NCBI GenBank assembly: GCA_963930655.1
Contig: OZ005620.1
Span: 7,021,001-7,085,000, forward strand
DNA: 64,000 nucleotides
Direction of reading: 5' to 3'
DNA from: Myrica gale
Taxonomy: Eukaryota; Streptophyta; Magnoliopsida; Fagales; Myricaceae
Part shown: piece after piece, positions 1 to 10,800 of the stretch
How positions within the stretch are numbered: the first letter of the stretch is position 1
How the letters are laid out: every line of letters begins with the position of its first letter
Made by a program: the position numbers and the translations under genes
The notes under the pieces: generated by a model
Told to the model about the DNA's origin: nothing
Databases searched by the model: none
Seen by the model: only the letters and a program-made list of their open reading frames with translations

Positions 1-17
1 GTCGTCATCATGCCTTC

Positions 18-926
18 ATGTCCACTACTTCTTCACCGCGAGCATCTGTTCGTTTATGGCATGCTCGCCTTGGTCATCCACATTATCGTACTGTTCCTTC
101 TCTTTCTAAATTAGGATCTATTTCTTGTAGTAATAAATTGGTGAACAAAGATTCTGAAATTTGTGTTGGTTGTAGACTCGGCAAAAGCCATCGTTTACCT
201 TTTTCTCTAAATAATGAGCGTTGTGCTATGCCTTTTGATCATTTACACTGACCTATAGGGTCCGTCACCAGTTTCTTCTCTTACTGGATATAGATACTAT
301 GCGGTTTTTATTAATGATTATACCAGATTTAGTTGGATATTCCCTTTAAAACACAAATCCAATTTCTTTGATACTTTCATCCATTTACAACGTTTTATTG
401 AGACACAGTTTTCCGCAAAAATAAATCATTTCAGTGTGATGGTGGAACTGAGCTTACTAATAATAAGTTTCGCTCTCATCTGCATTCGTGTGGCATTGAT
501 CTTCGTCTGGCATGTCCTTACACTCCTATTCAAAATGGAATTGCTGAACGTAAGCATCACCATGTCACAGAAACAGGTCTTACTCTTATGTTTCATTCTC
601 GTGTGCCGCTCTCCTTATGGGTTGAGGCCTTCTCTATTGTCGTCTTTCTCATTAACCGACTCCCGTCACCGTCTCTTGCTGGCAAAACACCTTATGAGCT
701 CTTGTTTGGTAAGCAACCCGATTATTCTATGCTTCGTACTTTTGGGTGTCTTTGCTTCCCTTATTTGAGAGATTACTCACCTAATAAATTGTCTCCAAAA
801 TCTGTTATTTGTGTATTTTTAGGTTACAGTACCCTTAATAAATGATTTCGGTGCTTAGATCGTAAGACACATCGTGTCTATGTTTCTCGACATGTGCAGT
901 TTTATGAACATACCTTTCCCTATAAT
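18..926 (+). pseudogene. copia integrase region (broken)
   Basis: The first 77 codons hold the pre-integrase zinc-binding region: HARLGH near the start and a CVGC pair near residue 50, the HHCC-type finger. After the stop at 249-251 homology continues through the integrase core, visible in shifting frames (for example FINDYTRF around 310 and a typical integrase C-terminal stretch in the 588-845 frame ending in VFLGYS). A TGA at 843-845 ends that frame and the hAT MITE at 927 separates it from the RT part. Seen: motifs and stops. Known: integrase inserts the element's cDNA. Inferred: non-functional. Confidence 0.85.
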
Positions 927-1264
927 TAGGGTTGTCCACCAAACCGGCCGGATCGGTTGGACCGAAACCGACCGGTTTTGGCCAAATTCGGCCAGAACCG
1001 AACCGATTTTGGACAAACCGGACCGAGACCGGTATAATCCGGTCCGGTTCTGGGTTACCCATGTGAAAAAATGGAATCGGACTGGAGTATACCTCTCCTA
1101 ACTGGCCCAAACCGGAAATCGGCCCAAAATGGCATGGCCCAAACCAACCCAGACCGGACCGGTGAAACCAGGGACCGGACCGGAAGAATGACCGGTCCGG
1201 TATACATGCTCCACAAAATGTCCGGTTTGGCCGGCCGGACCGGACCAACCATTGGACATCCCTA
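927..1264. mobile_element. hAT-type MITE inserted in the copia element
   Basis: A 338-bp segment runs from TAGGGTTGTCCA to TTGGACATCCCTA, which are imperfect terminal inverted repeats. It is flanked by 8-bp near-identical sequences, CCTATAAT (919-926) and CATATAAT (1265-1272); an 8-bp target duplication is the hAT hallmark. The interior is built of many CCGG and CCGGTC motifs in both orientations, so the two halves can fold on each other and open frames exist by chance on both strands. No transposase is encoded. The host copia reading context resumes right after it. Confidence 0.88.
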
Positions 1265-1272
1265 CATATAAT

Positions 1273-3209
1273 GGTGATTCTGTGCAAAATCTGTCATCTA
1301 ACATTGACTATATTCATTTTTCTGAGTGTCAGGAATGTGTTTCTAGTTCTTCTAACGTTAATTCTTCAGATTCTTTGCCTTCACCATCTTTTTCGAATTC
1401 ACCCTGTCTGCCTTGCAGTGATATTCCACACCTGTCCTCGACTTCTTCTCTTGGTCCGCAAGATCCTCTTGATGAGAAATCTCTCTTAGATTCTGTCACT
1501 ACAGATTTGTGACCACTTCCAGCCATCCGATGATTACTAGAGGGAAAGTTGGTATATTCAAACCACGGTTATATCATGCTATGAATATTTCATCTTCTTC
1601 TCAGTTGTTTCAGGCTCTTCTTGCTCTCAAAGAGCCACGAGGCTTCAAGTCTGCTGCAAAACAAACTGAATGGCTCTCGGCTATGGATGATGAAATTCAC
1701 GCACTGAAGAAAAATGATATGTGGGTTCTTGTACCTCGTCCTCAGCATCATAATGTGGTTGGCTGTCGCTGGATTTTCAAAACAAAGCTTCACTCTTATG
1801 GGTCTATTGAGCGTCATAAGGCACACCTTGTAGCTCAAGGATTTTCTCAAATTCATGGTCTTGACTTTGGTGACACCTTTAGCTTTGTGGTGCGTCCTGC
1901 TACAGTCAGAATCATTCTATCCTTGGTTGTTACTTCTGGCTGGCGTTTACATCAGCTAGATGTTAAAAATGTCTTCCTTCATGGCTTTCTCAACGAAGAG
2001 GTGTACATGGAACAACCGCTTGGCTACACTGATCCACAGTTTCCTCAGCATGTTTGTCGCCTAAAACGTGCTCTTTATGGCTTGAAACAAGCTCCTCGAG
2101 CTTGGTTTCATCGATTTAGCTCATTTTTGCTCAAACTTAGTTTTCACTCTAGTCAGGCTGATTCTTCGTTGTTTGTCTATCACTCCTCGCTTGGTACTAT
2201 TTACTTACTTATTTATGTTGATGACATGGTCATCACTGGAAGTACTCCTTCTCTGGTTCACACCTTTATTACTCGGCTTTCCAACGAATTCTCCATGAAG
2301 GATTTGGGTGATCTTCATTATTTTCTTGGAGTTGAAGTCCAAGCTAATGAGAAGGGTCTATTTCTCAGTCAAACGAAGTATGCTCTTAATCTCTTGCAAC
2401 GTGCTTCAATGATTGATGCCAAGCCTATTTCTACACCTTTTGTTGTTGGTCAGCACCTATCAGCCGAAGGGACTCTATCCTCCGATCCTACTCTGTTTCG
2501 TTCTCTTACCGGTGCTCTTCAATACCTGACTATCACCAGGCCTGATTTGTCCTTCAGTGTCAACTCCATTTGCCAGTTCATGCATGCTCCCACCGAGGAT
2601 CATTTTCGTGCTCTCAAGCGTATTTTGCGCTATGTTAAAGGCATTGCTCATCATGGTCTTCAACTTCATAAACAGTCCACTAGTGATCTTCTTGGCTACT
2701 CTGATGCGGACTAGGCTGGATGTCCTGATATACGTCGATCTACTACCGGCTATGCTATCTTCTTTGGCGCTAATTTAATCTTTTGGTCTTCTAAGAAACA
2801 AAGCACTGTCTCTCGTTCAAGTGCAGAAGCCGAATATCGCTCCTTAGCTGTTGCTACTGCTGATATTGAATGGATTATTCAGTTGCTTCGGGACCTTCAT
2901 GTTCCACTCTCAGTGCCACCGAAAATTCTTTGTGACAATCAAAGTGCAATTTTTATGGCAGTCAATTCGGTTACTCGTCCTCGGACCAAACATATTGCGA
3001 TCGACTACCATTTTGTTCGTGAACTTGTTGATAATGGCACTTTGAAAATTGATTTTGTTCCTTCACATCTGCAGCTCGTTGATTCGCTAACCAAAGGAGC
3101 TACCAAGCCACAGTTTTATCTCTTTCGAAGCAAGCTCAGTGTTCTCCCTTCTACCACGCTCACCTTGCAGGGGGTGATAAGGGAGAATCAAATTCTCCAT
3201 GATACGTGA
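1273..3209 (+). pseudogene. copia reverse transcriptase and RNase H (broken)
   Basis: The open frame 1509-2714 (401 codons) is a copia RVT_2 domain. It has the WIFKTK block near residue 95, a QLDVKNVFLHG block, LKRALYGLKQAPRAW, and the catalytic YVDDM at 2214-2228. The frame stops at a TAG (2712-2714) exactly inside the first RNase H motif, where SDAD should be followed by W and A. Downstream, in the same frame, RNase H continues (SSAEAEYRSLA, then CDNQSAI, then PRTKHI) and runs into the LTR. One nonsense change therefore separates RT from RNase H; another stop at 1510-1512 separates RT from the integrase. Confidence 0.9.
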
Positions 3210-3387
3210 TGTGTTACCTTCCTGTTAGCATAATATCCGCTTGTATAGCTGTAGGGATATGCTCATTATTTATATTTGATTCTTTCCTATTATGTAGGAG
3301 TTTACAACTGTAATTATCGTGTATATATAATGAAGAGTTATCTCCTCATATGGCAAGGAGGATTTCAGTCATTTACCGAGTTTATCA
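3175..3387 (+). repeat. 3' LTR of the copia element
   Basis: The LTR starts TGATAA directly after a polypurine tract (about 3167-3174) and ends TTATCA, giving a perfect 6-bp terminal inverted repeat with the canonical TG...CA ends. The length is 213 bp. It contains a TATA-like stretch near 3323-3330. There is no 5' partner in the window for dating. Confidence 0.8.
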
Positions 3388-4241
3388 AACATCTTTATAT
3401 ATGCTCACTAATCCACTTCCCCATTTCTAAATCAGCCAACCTCCCACATGCCATCAAAACACTAATCATTGTAACCTCACTAAATCCGACACCCGATTCT
3501 CGCATTCTACAAAATAACTTCACAACATCCTCCCAACACTCACTCTTAGTGTACCCCACGAACATTGAATTCCACGCCACAACATCCCTTTCCAACATTC
3601 CTTCAAACACCCGACGAGCCACTTCAACTCGTCCACATTTTACGTACACGTGAATCAAGGTGTTTTGAACAAAGTCATTTGATCCAAACCCACATTTCAT
3701 AGCAAGGGCATGAACCTGTTCAGCTTCCCTCAGTGCTCCAAGTCTAGAGCAGGCTTTTAGGGTGCAAGGAAAGGTAAATTCATCGGGGTCTACCGAGCTT
3801 TCGAGCATTGTCTTGAATAAAAGTATAGCCTCGAGAGGGGACTGCCTATAGGTGAAGCCCCTGATCATGACGTTGAAAGCTGACGGATCGGGTTCGACCA
3901 TTTCCCAAAAATCGAGAGAGCGTAGTCCGAGAAAGGATTGCCTCCAAAGGCAATCCCATCCAAAGACCCAAAGGGAGGTTCGTGATGGCCTTTGGAGGTA
4001 ATCCTTTCCCAGCGTAGTCCATGGTGTTAGGGAGAAGTATGGCGGTGCATTCAAGAAGGTTTTTAGCAACAGTCGGGTTGAGAATGAGGCGTGTTTTGAT
4101 AAGGTGCGAATGAATTTGGTTGACGTCTTTGGTGGTCTTGCATTGTTGTAGAATGAGGGTTCGGGGGTTTTCTGGGAAGTGAGAAATGGAGGTTATGGCA
4201 GCAAAGGGATGGGCGGGAAAGAGAGTGAACGCGGAGCGCAT
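3388..4241 (-). pseudogene. PPR gene remnant (PLS type, truncated)
   Basis: Read on the minus strand, the product starts at an ATG at 4241 and contains an N-terminal block typical of PLS-class PPR proteins (LQQCKTTKDVNQIHSHLIKT), then PPR repeats (PSAFNVMIRGFT, PDEFTFPCTLKACSRLG, NTLIHVYVKCGR, VVAWNSMFVGYTKS). PPR proteins of this class bind organellar RNA. The gene is broken three ways: an 82-bp MITE with its 10-bp duplication sits in codons after DYA (3919-4020), a further 1-base shift lies just after it, and the copia LTR cuts the gene at 3388 after GKWISEHI. The remaining PPR repeats and any C-terminal E/DYW domain are absent. Confidence in family is high; function is lost. Confidence 0.9.
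3929..4010. mobile_element. 82-bp Mutator-like MITE inside the PPR pseudogene
   Basis: The ends GAGAAAGGATTGCCTCC and the reverse complement of the other end (GGGAAAGGATTACCTCC) form terminal inverted repeats of about 23 bp with two mismatches. The element is flanked by a perfect 10-bp direct repeat AGCGTAGTCC at 3919-3928 and 4011-4020, in the 9-11 bp range of Mutator-like insertions. Taking the element and one repeat out rejoins the PPR motif DYALSIF, leaving a single-base frame shift. Confidence 0.88.
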
Positions 4242-4374
4242 TTTGTGATGGGCTGGCTTGAAAGTTGAATGAATAAAAGTGATAAATGATGTTGCTACTG
4301 GTGCAGGCTCTGCTTTCCGAGCCCTCACACGTTCCAACGGGATGAAAGTGTTGCATAAAAGTAACTATTTTCAA

Positions 4375-4558
4375 AATGCTTTCTTAATTTTGAGTTGATG
4401 CAAACTTCTCTTCTTCTTCTTCTTTTTTTGTGAGGAAAAATTTAATCTGACAAGTCTATCATTTAACAAGCTTGTAAATTACGTTATCTATATATATATG
4501 TTGAATCTGATGCTTGATATTTGACAAAAGATGGAAAACTAGATGCCCCTTATCGTGT
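4375..4558. other. short intergenic stretch with a duplicated block
   Basis: AT-rich, no coding signal. Its right part (about 4509-4558) resembles 5167-5215 in front of the small gene at 5290, suggesting that an upstream region was duplicated. The MITE that follows sits at the end of this block. Confidence 0.5.
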
Positions 4559-5215
4559 GAGGCCGGTTATTGTGTGAGTGAAGCTATTGTGTGAGTGTGT
4601 GAGTGGACGGGTGAGATTAGAAGTTGAGAAATCTAACGGCTGACAAAATGTCACGTCAATTAATGAAACCGGGTCAGTTGTGCGGGTCGGGTTCGTGGGT
4701 CAGATTCATTAATTGACGTGGCATTTTGCCAGCCGTTAGATTTCTCAACTTCTAATCTCACTCATCCACTCACACACTCACACAATAGCTTCACTCACAC
4801 AATAACTTTTGTCCTTATCGTGTTCAGTATATAACTTGCTTTGTCCGCTACCACATTTCACCGTACTTGTGAATAAAGCCAACAGAAAACAATGAGACAC
4901 CGGAACCGCCTCCACCACTACCACGAGGCTGAACAATGAGTCCTCCATCGCCTTCGCCCCACGTGGGCGCCTCGTGAGAAATTAATATAACTTGTTTTGC
5001 GGCTTTTTTCATCCGAAATTTCCAGTATGAGCACCTGGAAAGTTTAGGATTCACTAGATGGTGAGTGGATTTCAAGGCCCATTGTTAATCGACGGTCATG
5101 TCGTCTTCAAGGAATCAATCTAGGCCCTCCTCCCCTTTTATCCTCCTCAAAAAAGTGGGAATTATTTGATGTTTGATATTGACAAAAAGATGGAGAATCA
5201 GATGCACTTATATCA
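4509..5215 (+). repeat. dispersed direct repeat (about 45 bp, two copies)
   Basis: Copies lie at about 4509-4553 and 5167-5213. Both read roughly TGATGYTTGATATT followed by GACAAAARATGGA and AGATGC. The second copy lies 75-120 bp before the start codon of the gene at 5290, so the first may be the promoter of a lost tandem copy. The 4824-5160 stretch between them has a minus-strand open frame (4848-5075, glycine-rich) that I do not recognise. Confidence 0.55.
4559..4812. mobile_element. fold-back MITE (Mutator-like target duplication)
   Basis: Long inverted repeats: GTTATTGTGTGAGTGAAGC from 4566 mirrors GCTTCACTCACACAATAAC ending at 4806, and the pairing continues inward through the sequence around AGATTTCTCAACTTC, about 110 bp per arm. 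Flanking direct repeats CCTTATCGTGT (4548-4558 and 4813-4823) form an 11-bp target duplication. It has no coding capacity. Confidence 0.85.
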
Positions 5216-5244
5216 TGAAAGAACAAAGAGAAACTTTTCCTGTC

Positions 5245-5251
5245 TATAAAT
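5245..5251 (+). promoter_or_regulatory. TATA box of the 5290 gene
   Basis: TATAAAT lies 39-45 bp before the start codon, after the duplicated block. The spacing implies a very short 5' UTR if it is the true TATA box. Confidence 0.5.
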
Positions 5252-5289
5252 TGCCGCGTCCGTGACAGTACTCATAGTTGTAGCAAAAA

Positions 5290-5691
5290 ATGATGAGGAC
5301 GAGCTGTGACGACTACTCTCTCAGGAACCAGTATGGCTGGGATACCACCCCCTATAACTACCCTGCTCATGTTCAGAGGACAGAAATGATGCCTGCTGCT
5401 GTTCTGATTGATGCTCCCCAGTACCCAAGCCCTGGGCACGTGATCGTCAGCAAGGTCACTTATGAAGAAGACGGTCGTGGATCTCACGGCTACAAACATC
5501 ACCCACACTATCCTACTCCAAAATTCCAAGAAAAGGTGGAGGTGATCGAGTATGAGCGAGTCGATCTTGGTAGGAATGGCAAGTGTGAAGTTTATGAAGT
5601 TGAAAGCATAGACGTGGAAGCTGATGGCTACATCCAGAAGAAGCACAGGAGCTATGATGCTCCCAAGTATAATACCTACAAAGGGTATTAG
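5290..5691 (+). CDS. small uncharacterised plant protein, 133 aa
   Basis: A clean 133-codon frame begins with two ATGs (5290, 5293) preceded by an A-rich context, and ends in TAG. The product is hydrophilic and rich in Tyr, Glu, Pro and His. It has a Pro/Tyr-rich middle (DAPQYPSPGHVIVSKVTYEE), a His/Tyr stretch (GYKHHPHYPTPKFQEKVEV) and a Tyr/Lys-rich end (KKHRSYDAPKYNTYKGY). I see no signal peptide, no membrane segment and no catalytic motif. A TATA box and AATAA-type signals after the stop (about 5770 and 5860) support a real intronless gene. I do not recognise the family; it may be a plant-specific disordered protein. The upstream block is shared with 4509-4553, hinting at an old tandem copy. 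Confidence 0.7.
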   Translation: MMRTSCDDYSLRNQYGWDTTPYNYPAHVQRTEMMPAAVLIDAPQYPSPGHVIVSKVTYEEDGRGSHGYKHHPHYPTPKFQEKVEVIEYERVDLGRNGKCEVYEVESIDVEADGYIQKKHRSYDAPKYNTYKGY

Positions 5692-6080
5692 GCTTGGAAG
5701 TACGTTGGCAATGGTAGATTAATTGGCAGGCAAAATACCTTGGGTGTGTGTGTTACTAGCACGCTTATTAAATAATATGCCTGTCTTTATTTCATGTCGC
5801 CAAAGTACTCGTCTTGCTGTTACTTGAATGGCATATCAAGATCATGCAACTTTCGTACTAAATAAACTCTCGAAGAAGTTACAATTATATCATCATATTG
5901 TCCCTTTTATGGTTCAACTTCCTTTGATGTTGATTTGCAAGTTCTAGCTAAAACAAACGCCCACATGCTGATGTTTGCATTAAAACTGAGAAACAAATTA
6001 TCAGATAAACGAAGTGTAATTTACATCCTCGCGAGAAGATGCAGATAAATAAGCACAGATATATTATATATACTTTGATC

Positions 6081-6575
6081 ATGGCAACTCCCAATTACAA
6101 TCTGACAGTTCCTAGGTCGGAAAAGTTCCACTTTTCCGATGTGTATGGCCTGTTTATGATGGATGTCAACACTGATATCGATGAAGCATTTGGCTCTGGG
6201 ACTATAATCACTCTCCGTATGAACGACCAGTTGGAAACGAACTACTCAAACTGTGGTGTGTTAACTCAAGGATTTAGGCTGCTAGGCAATGCTTATTTGG
6301 TGGTCCAGGAAAAAAATTACGAATAAGAATTTGACGTGCTTTTCCAGTTAATGCAGATGAAGGTTGGCAAGCTTAAGCTAATCATGGGATTTTGTGGCTC
6401 CAAGAACATCATGCATGCAGAATGTCAAACAAATCCTCATGCAGGAAGAAATGAGATAGAAGCTGGTTTTCTTCTGTGTTCTTCTAGTGGTGTTAAAAAG
6501 AAATTAAGCTGTGACACTGGGAAGCTCATAATTGAAGGGATTCACAGAGCAGAAAGCGAACCTGCACTAGACTAA
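6081..6575 (+). pseudogene. unrecognised coding-like stretch in two frames
   Basis: From the ATG at 6081 an 81-codon frame (MATPNYNLTVPRSEKFHF and on) ends at 6326. A second protein-like frame (6336-6575) begins 10 bases later and contains a Cys-containing segment (KLIMGFCGSKNIMHAECQ). Both have gene-like composition and the junction has no room for a normal intron. It could therefore be a broken gene, or the last exons of a gene whose splice sites I cannot place. No family recognised. Confidence 0.35.
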
Positions 6576-6980
6576 GCATTACGGGCCAAAATTGTTCATC
6601 CATATCCCGTGGAGTATCAGCCTCGTTAAATCTTCTCGAAGACATCATGTTGAACAAATTCCTAAGGCTACTCCTACTCTCCCTCCGCCTCCTCATGTGG
6701 ACATGACTTGGACTATCTGAACCAGCTGTAAACGGGTTATCTGACAATAGCCCTGCCTCTAACCTTTTGTACAATGTCAGAATCTCGTAAGAGTCGCATA
6801 ACGATTGCCCAAGTCCCAAGTTACGCCCTTGCCGTCTTTACCCGAGGATTTGCTCATTGCTTCTAGCTTGAATCTAGAAGGCTTGCCTTGGACGTTCCGC
6901 TTGTGGCTCTGCCACGCTTGTGCCACGGCCTTGAGGATTTTGAGCTCTTGCTCATCTCCAAGCTCTTGCTTTTTCTTCAT
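6526..6980 (-). pseudogene. remnant of an uncharacterised plant gene with a frameshift
   Basis: The minus strand encodes KKKQELGDEQELKILKAVAQ, then KPSRFKLEAMSKSSGKDGKG and WDLG, followed in the next frame by SLCDSYEILTLYKRLEAG, then a basic RRRRESRSSLRNLFNMM segment. A single base missing near 6820 (in the codon after WDLG) joins the two frames. The sequence reads like a conserved plant protein of unknown function; I infer this from its composition and continuity across frames, without a name. No start context or introns are clear, so I call it a remnant, although one sequencing error could explain the shift. Confidence 0.55.
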
Positions 6981-7850
6981 GACAGGGCTCCTTGCGTCTC
7001 TAACAAAGTCTTGCTGGGGCTATGTTATCTTGGGGCGAATTAGAGCCTCACATTACTGCTGTGGAGAAATATAAGCTTTTGCCGCCCCTATACTTCTTGT
7101 TACAAAAGGTGTATATCGTTTCTCTAAAGGCTGTGAGCTGAAAACTAAGGAATGCTAATTTAGGTAAATGAAATAGAATAACCTTTTTACAATTGCTAAC
7201 CCAGAAATGGTATCTGATTGAGTCCAGCCCAGATCAGCCAGCCCAACCCAGCAATAAAAACAGTAGGTTCCGTTTGGCGCAAGCTTAGGCTGCGTTTGCA
7301 ACCAAAATTTTCTCCAAAATTTTATCTCTCTCCTAATAAAATACTCCAATATAATCTCTCACTCCCATAAAAAAATATAAAAAATTACAAAAAATATAAA
7401 AAATTATCTCTCTTCACCTTTTCACTAAACCCAATACCAACACATATTCTCATACCAAAAATATTACAACACGAACACAACCTAAGACATGATGGTTAAA
7501 AATTTTAAAATTTAAATTTAAATTTTAAAATTTATACTTAAAATATTATTCTTACACGTATATTATAATTTAAAATTAATTTTTTTTACACGTATCAATA
7601 TAATTCAACAATTTTAACAAACATATCAATAAACTTCAAACATCACCTAAATTTCATAATATTATTAGAATTCAACAAATTTCATGAGCATGCCCTGAAA
7701 CTGCACCATGACCTATAATTTCCCCGCCAATTTTCAAAACCTCCTTCCGTTCTTCGGTCCTAGGCTTTGGACCATCTCAGGATTCTCAGCCCGATCTTTT
7801 GACGAGAACGCGTTCCCTCAGGTGGTGCCCAAAGCTAATTCCACCCAAAA
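6981..7850. other. intergenic region before PCH2
   Basis: AT-rich. It holds a Tourist-like MITE (7285-7485) and the promoter and 5' UTR of the PCH2 gene. No other coding signal was seen; 7490-7690 is nearly pure AT with short mirror-like AAATTTAAA runs. Confidence 0.5.
7285..7485. mobile_element. Tourist-like MITE, CAAAATTTT family
   Basis: The left end TTAGGCTGCGTTTG and the reverse complement of the right end (TTAGGTTGTGTTCG) pair, with TTA/TAA at the borders as in PIF/Harbinger-type MITEs. The interior has the ATCTCTCTTCAC and TTTTCAC blocks shared by the copies near 28557, 36325 and 39000. Confidence 0.65.
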
Positions 7851-10800
7851 ATGAGCATTCCCATGGAGATCGCCCTTCAAAATCCTCAAACCGCCGATTT
7901 CTCCGAACTGGAAAAGGACGTCGCAGCTTCGGCTCCTCTTCCTCCTCCTCCTACACTCAGCGAAGACAAAGTCCTCGTTTCGGGTATGTGACGGTTTCAT
8001 CCTAAAGCCCCATTGTTTGCAGACTTCATTTTCGCTCTAATACCAAGCTCCAAACTCGAGGAACTATAAATTGATTGTGTTTTTTTGGATTGCCGGGGGG
8101 GGGGGATCGTTAGTTGAAGTTTGCTTAAAGCCCTCAAGCACAGCTCGGATCGACGATGTCCGCTCGGCTGTTGAGAGGTACTACTAAACCCTATATAATT
8201 TGTACGCCACTCAAGGCACACGACTCAATAGTGAAACTTAGTTAATTTTGCTGGGCTAATTCATTGAACTGTAAATGATAAAGATGATAATGCTGGTTTG
8301 TGTTGGTTGAATTGCCTTGCTGGCTATTGGAGAGTGGGAACTTAAATACGCTTTTCTTCCCCGGATTTTGTTTTCGGTTTAATGTTCAGAATGCTTGAAA
8401 AGCGGAGTTTAAGCTATATTGACGGGCCTATTCCGGTGCCTCTTGATGATCCGTTTCTTAAAGAAAATGTGCAAAGAATCTGCATTTGTGATACGGGTAT
8501 GTTCTCTTCATTTAATGGTTGCATTGGTTACTAAGAATCTGGATAGTAGGACATGTAAAAGTAAGGGTTGTAGATGCTCCACAGTTTTGTCTACAGAAAG
8601 TGAAACACCCAATGAAAAGTAAAAAAGTCTCACTTGACTTTTACCTTCAGTTCCCCCCGCGTTTATACAGAAAGAAAGCCGTTTCTGTTTTCACTTTGTT
8701 CTGATACTCAAGTATTTGTCTTTCGTAGATGAATGGGTACAGAACCATGAAGTTCTTTTGTTCTGGCAAGTCAAGCCTGTGGTGCATGCCTTTCAGGTGA
8801 ATTGAGCTACTAATTGTCTATGTTGGCAGAAGTTTGTATTTTTGCTTTTCAGAATTTGGCATGTTGTTTTAGGTACTCTTATTTGTAGTTTTCTAAATGT
8901 GATTGTTGTTTGAGTGGATCTTTGTCAGCTTAGTGAGGAAGGATCGAGTGAGGACTTAAGTGGAGATGGCCAACTTTCTAGCTTCAATGAATGGATTCTT
9001 CCTGCAAAGGAATTTGATGGCATGTGGGAAAGGTTTGTTGGCAGGCTTTGATTTTTCTTGGTAGTTTAAACTTGATTGACGTACAATTCACATAATTGCT
9101 TTTACAGCTTAATATATGAATCTGGTCTCAAGCAAAGGTTGTTGCGGTATGCAGCAAGTGCATTGCTCTTTACTGATAAGGGTGTGGATCCTTTCCTGGT
9201 TTCATGGAACCGGTAAGGAACATATAATTGATTCCTTATTGATACTCTTGGTATCTTATGCTTGCAATGTTTGTATGTAGTGATTTATCAAAAAAATGTT
9301 TGTATGTAGTGGAAATGTGTTTCACAAACTGATCAATCTCTCTGGATATATGAGTTGGTGCAATACTTGTTGAACTTTGGTTTCTAGAGATTGATCAGTA
9401 TTAGGATTTGAACTGCATAGAAATGCCTCCCATCGATGAGTTACCCTTACCTGGGAGGTCGATGTAATTACAAAATTGATTGTACTCATAGGTTGATAAC
9501 TTATGGTTTGGCGCAATGGCTTGCAAGTGTTCGGTCCAAGTTTGTTTGGTTTGGATTTTACCTTTTTTTTATGAATAGATTTTACCTAATTTTATGTATT
9601 CCCAATTGATCAATATCTGCCATTGTTCGTTTGTGATGCCCCGTTGGATTTATTCCAAGAAATGGAGTGAAGGCATTAGCTTACTCTAGGTAGTGTGGAT
9701 AAGCAAATGTTTGATTTTGTGTGCACAAGCGTCTGTCCCTTAGTGGCTCTACTGGTTTCTGTTTGGATAAAATTTTGATGTTGGATTGTACAGAGGATAG
9801 ACTCCTGCAAAAGGTGGTCTTATTTTTTCCATTTGGTTGCAAGCATTAAGGTTCTATTAGCATGCATGAGTATTTTTCCTTCCACAATATTCTTTTTTAG
9901 CTAATTACTATATCATACTATAGGAGAAATTAATAAGATGTCATTGTAGGAGTTTTATGCAAATCTAGTTGCAAGAAGTATAATTAACCATTTTCATACG
10001 CTCGCAGCATTATTCTTTTACATGGACCTCCAGGAACAGGGAAGACATCTTTATGTAAAGCATTAGCTCAAAAGTTGTCCATAAGATTTAACTCCAGGTT
10101 TGTTAATATAAGAGTCTGTGGCAGATATTCTTACATTTCGTTGGATTGCATGAAGTGCACCAGATGTATCTCTATTACACCTTATCTTATTATCTTGTTT
10201 ACCTTTTTTTTTCTTGGATCAGATACCCACAGTGCCAATTGATTGAAGTTAATGCACATTCTTTATTTAGCAAATGGTTCTCTGAAAGCGGCAAGTTGGT
10301 ACGTAGTCACACTGTAATTCCTGAAACACATCTTCAGTACCTGGTCATCTCGCCTTCCTTGGATAGGCCTTTATTTCTTATCTGTTTATTTATCGAATAG
10401 TTTGTCACAAATTCTAACCTACACTCCAGTCAACAGTTTGTCCCAACTTAGTTAAACTAGGTTTGAGTTTACTGGTGCACAATTGTATCCATCTTTTCCC
10501 CTGATATGTGTATCTTTGTATAGTTTGGCACATACTTAAAGCGTGTAGTAGAAGAAAGCTGAAGATGAGAGTAGGTGTTTAGCGCATGCGACTAAAAATG
10601 TATTCTCATTTACAGGTTGCAAAGCTTTTCCAAAAAATTCAAGAAATGGTGGACGAAGAAGACAATCTGGTATTTGTTTTGATTGGTGAGATTTTATTTA
10701 TTAAGAGATTTATTATTTAATTTCTTCTCCTTTCCTTTTAGTTTTTGATTATTCATATCTGGTGGTGTTTCAGACGAAGTTGAAAGCCTCGCTGCTGCCA

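Larger units (their letters stand above)
1..3387 (+). mobile_element. Ty1/copia LTR retrotransposon, 3' part, degenerate
   Basis: The order integrase, reverse transcriptase, RNase H, then a 3' LTR is that of copia elements (integrase before RT). Only the 3' part is in the window; the 5' LTR, gag and protease lie to the left. The coding frame is broken by in-frame stops at 249-251, 843-845, 1510-1512 and 2712-2714 and by at least one frameshift between about 250 and 590, so this copy cannot be autonomous. A hAT MITE is inserted at 927-1264. The purine run just before 3175 and the inverted-repeat LTR ends define the 3' boundary. The five bases after the LTR (3388-3392, aacat) would be the target duplication, but the left side is not visible. 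Confidence 0.93.

Noticed and set aside
835..1287. Open frames on both strands inside the hAT MITE (up to 150 codons)
   Set aside because: They arise from the CCGG-rich palindromic interior, have no domain and lie inside a non-autonomous element.
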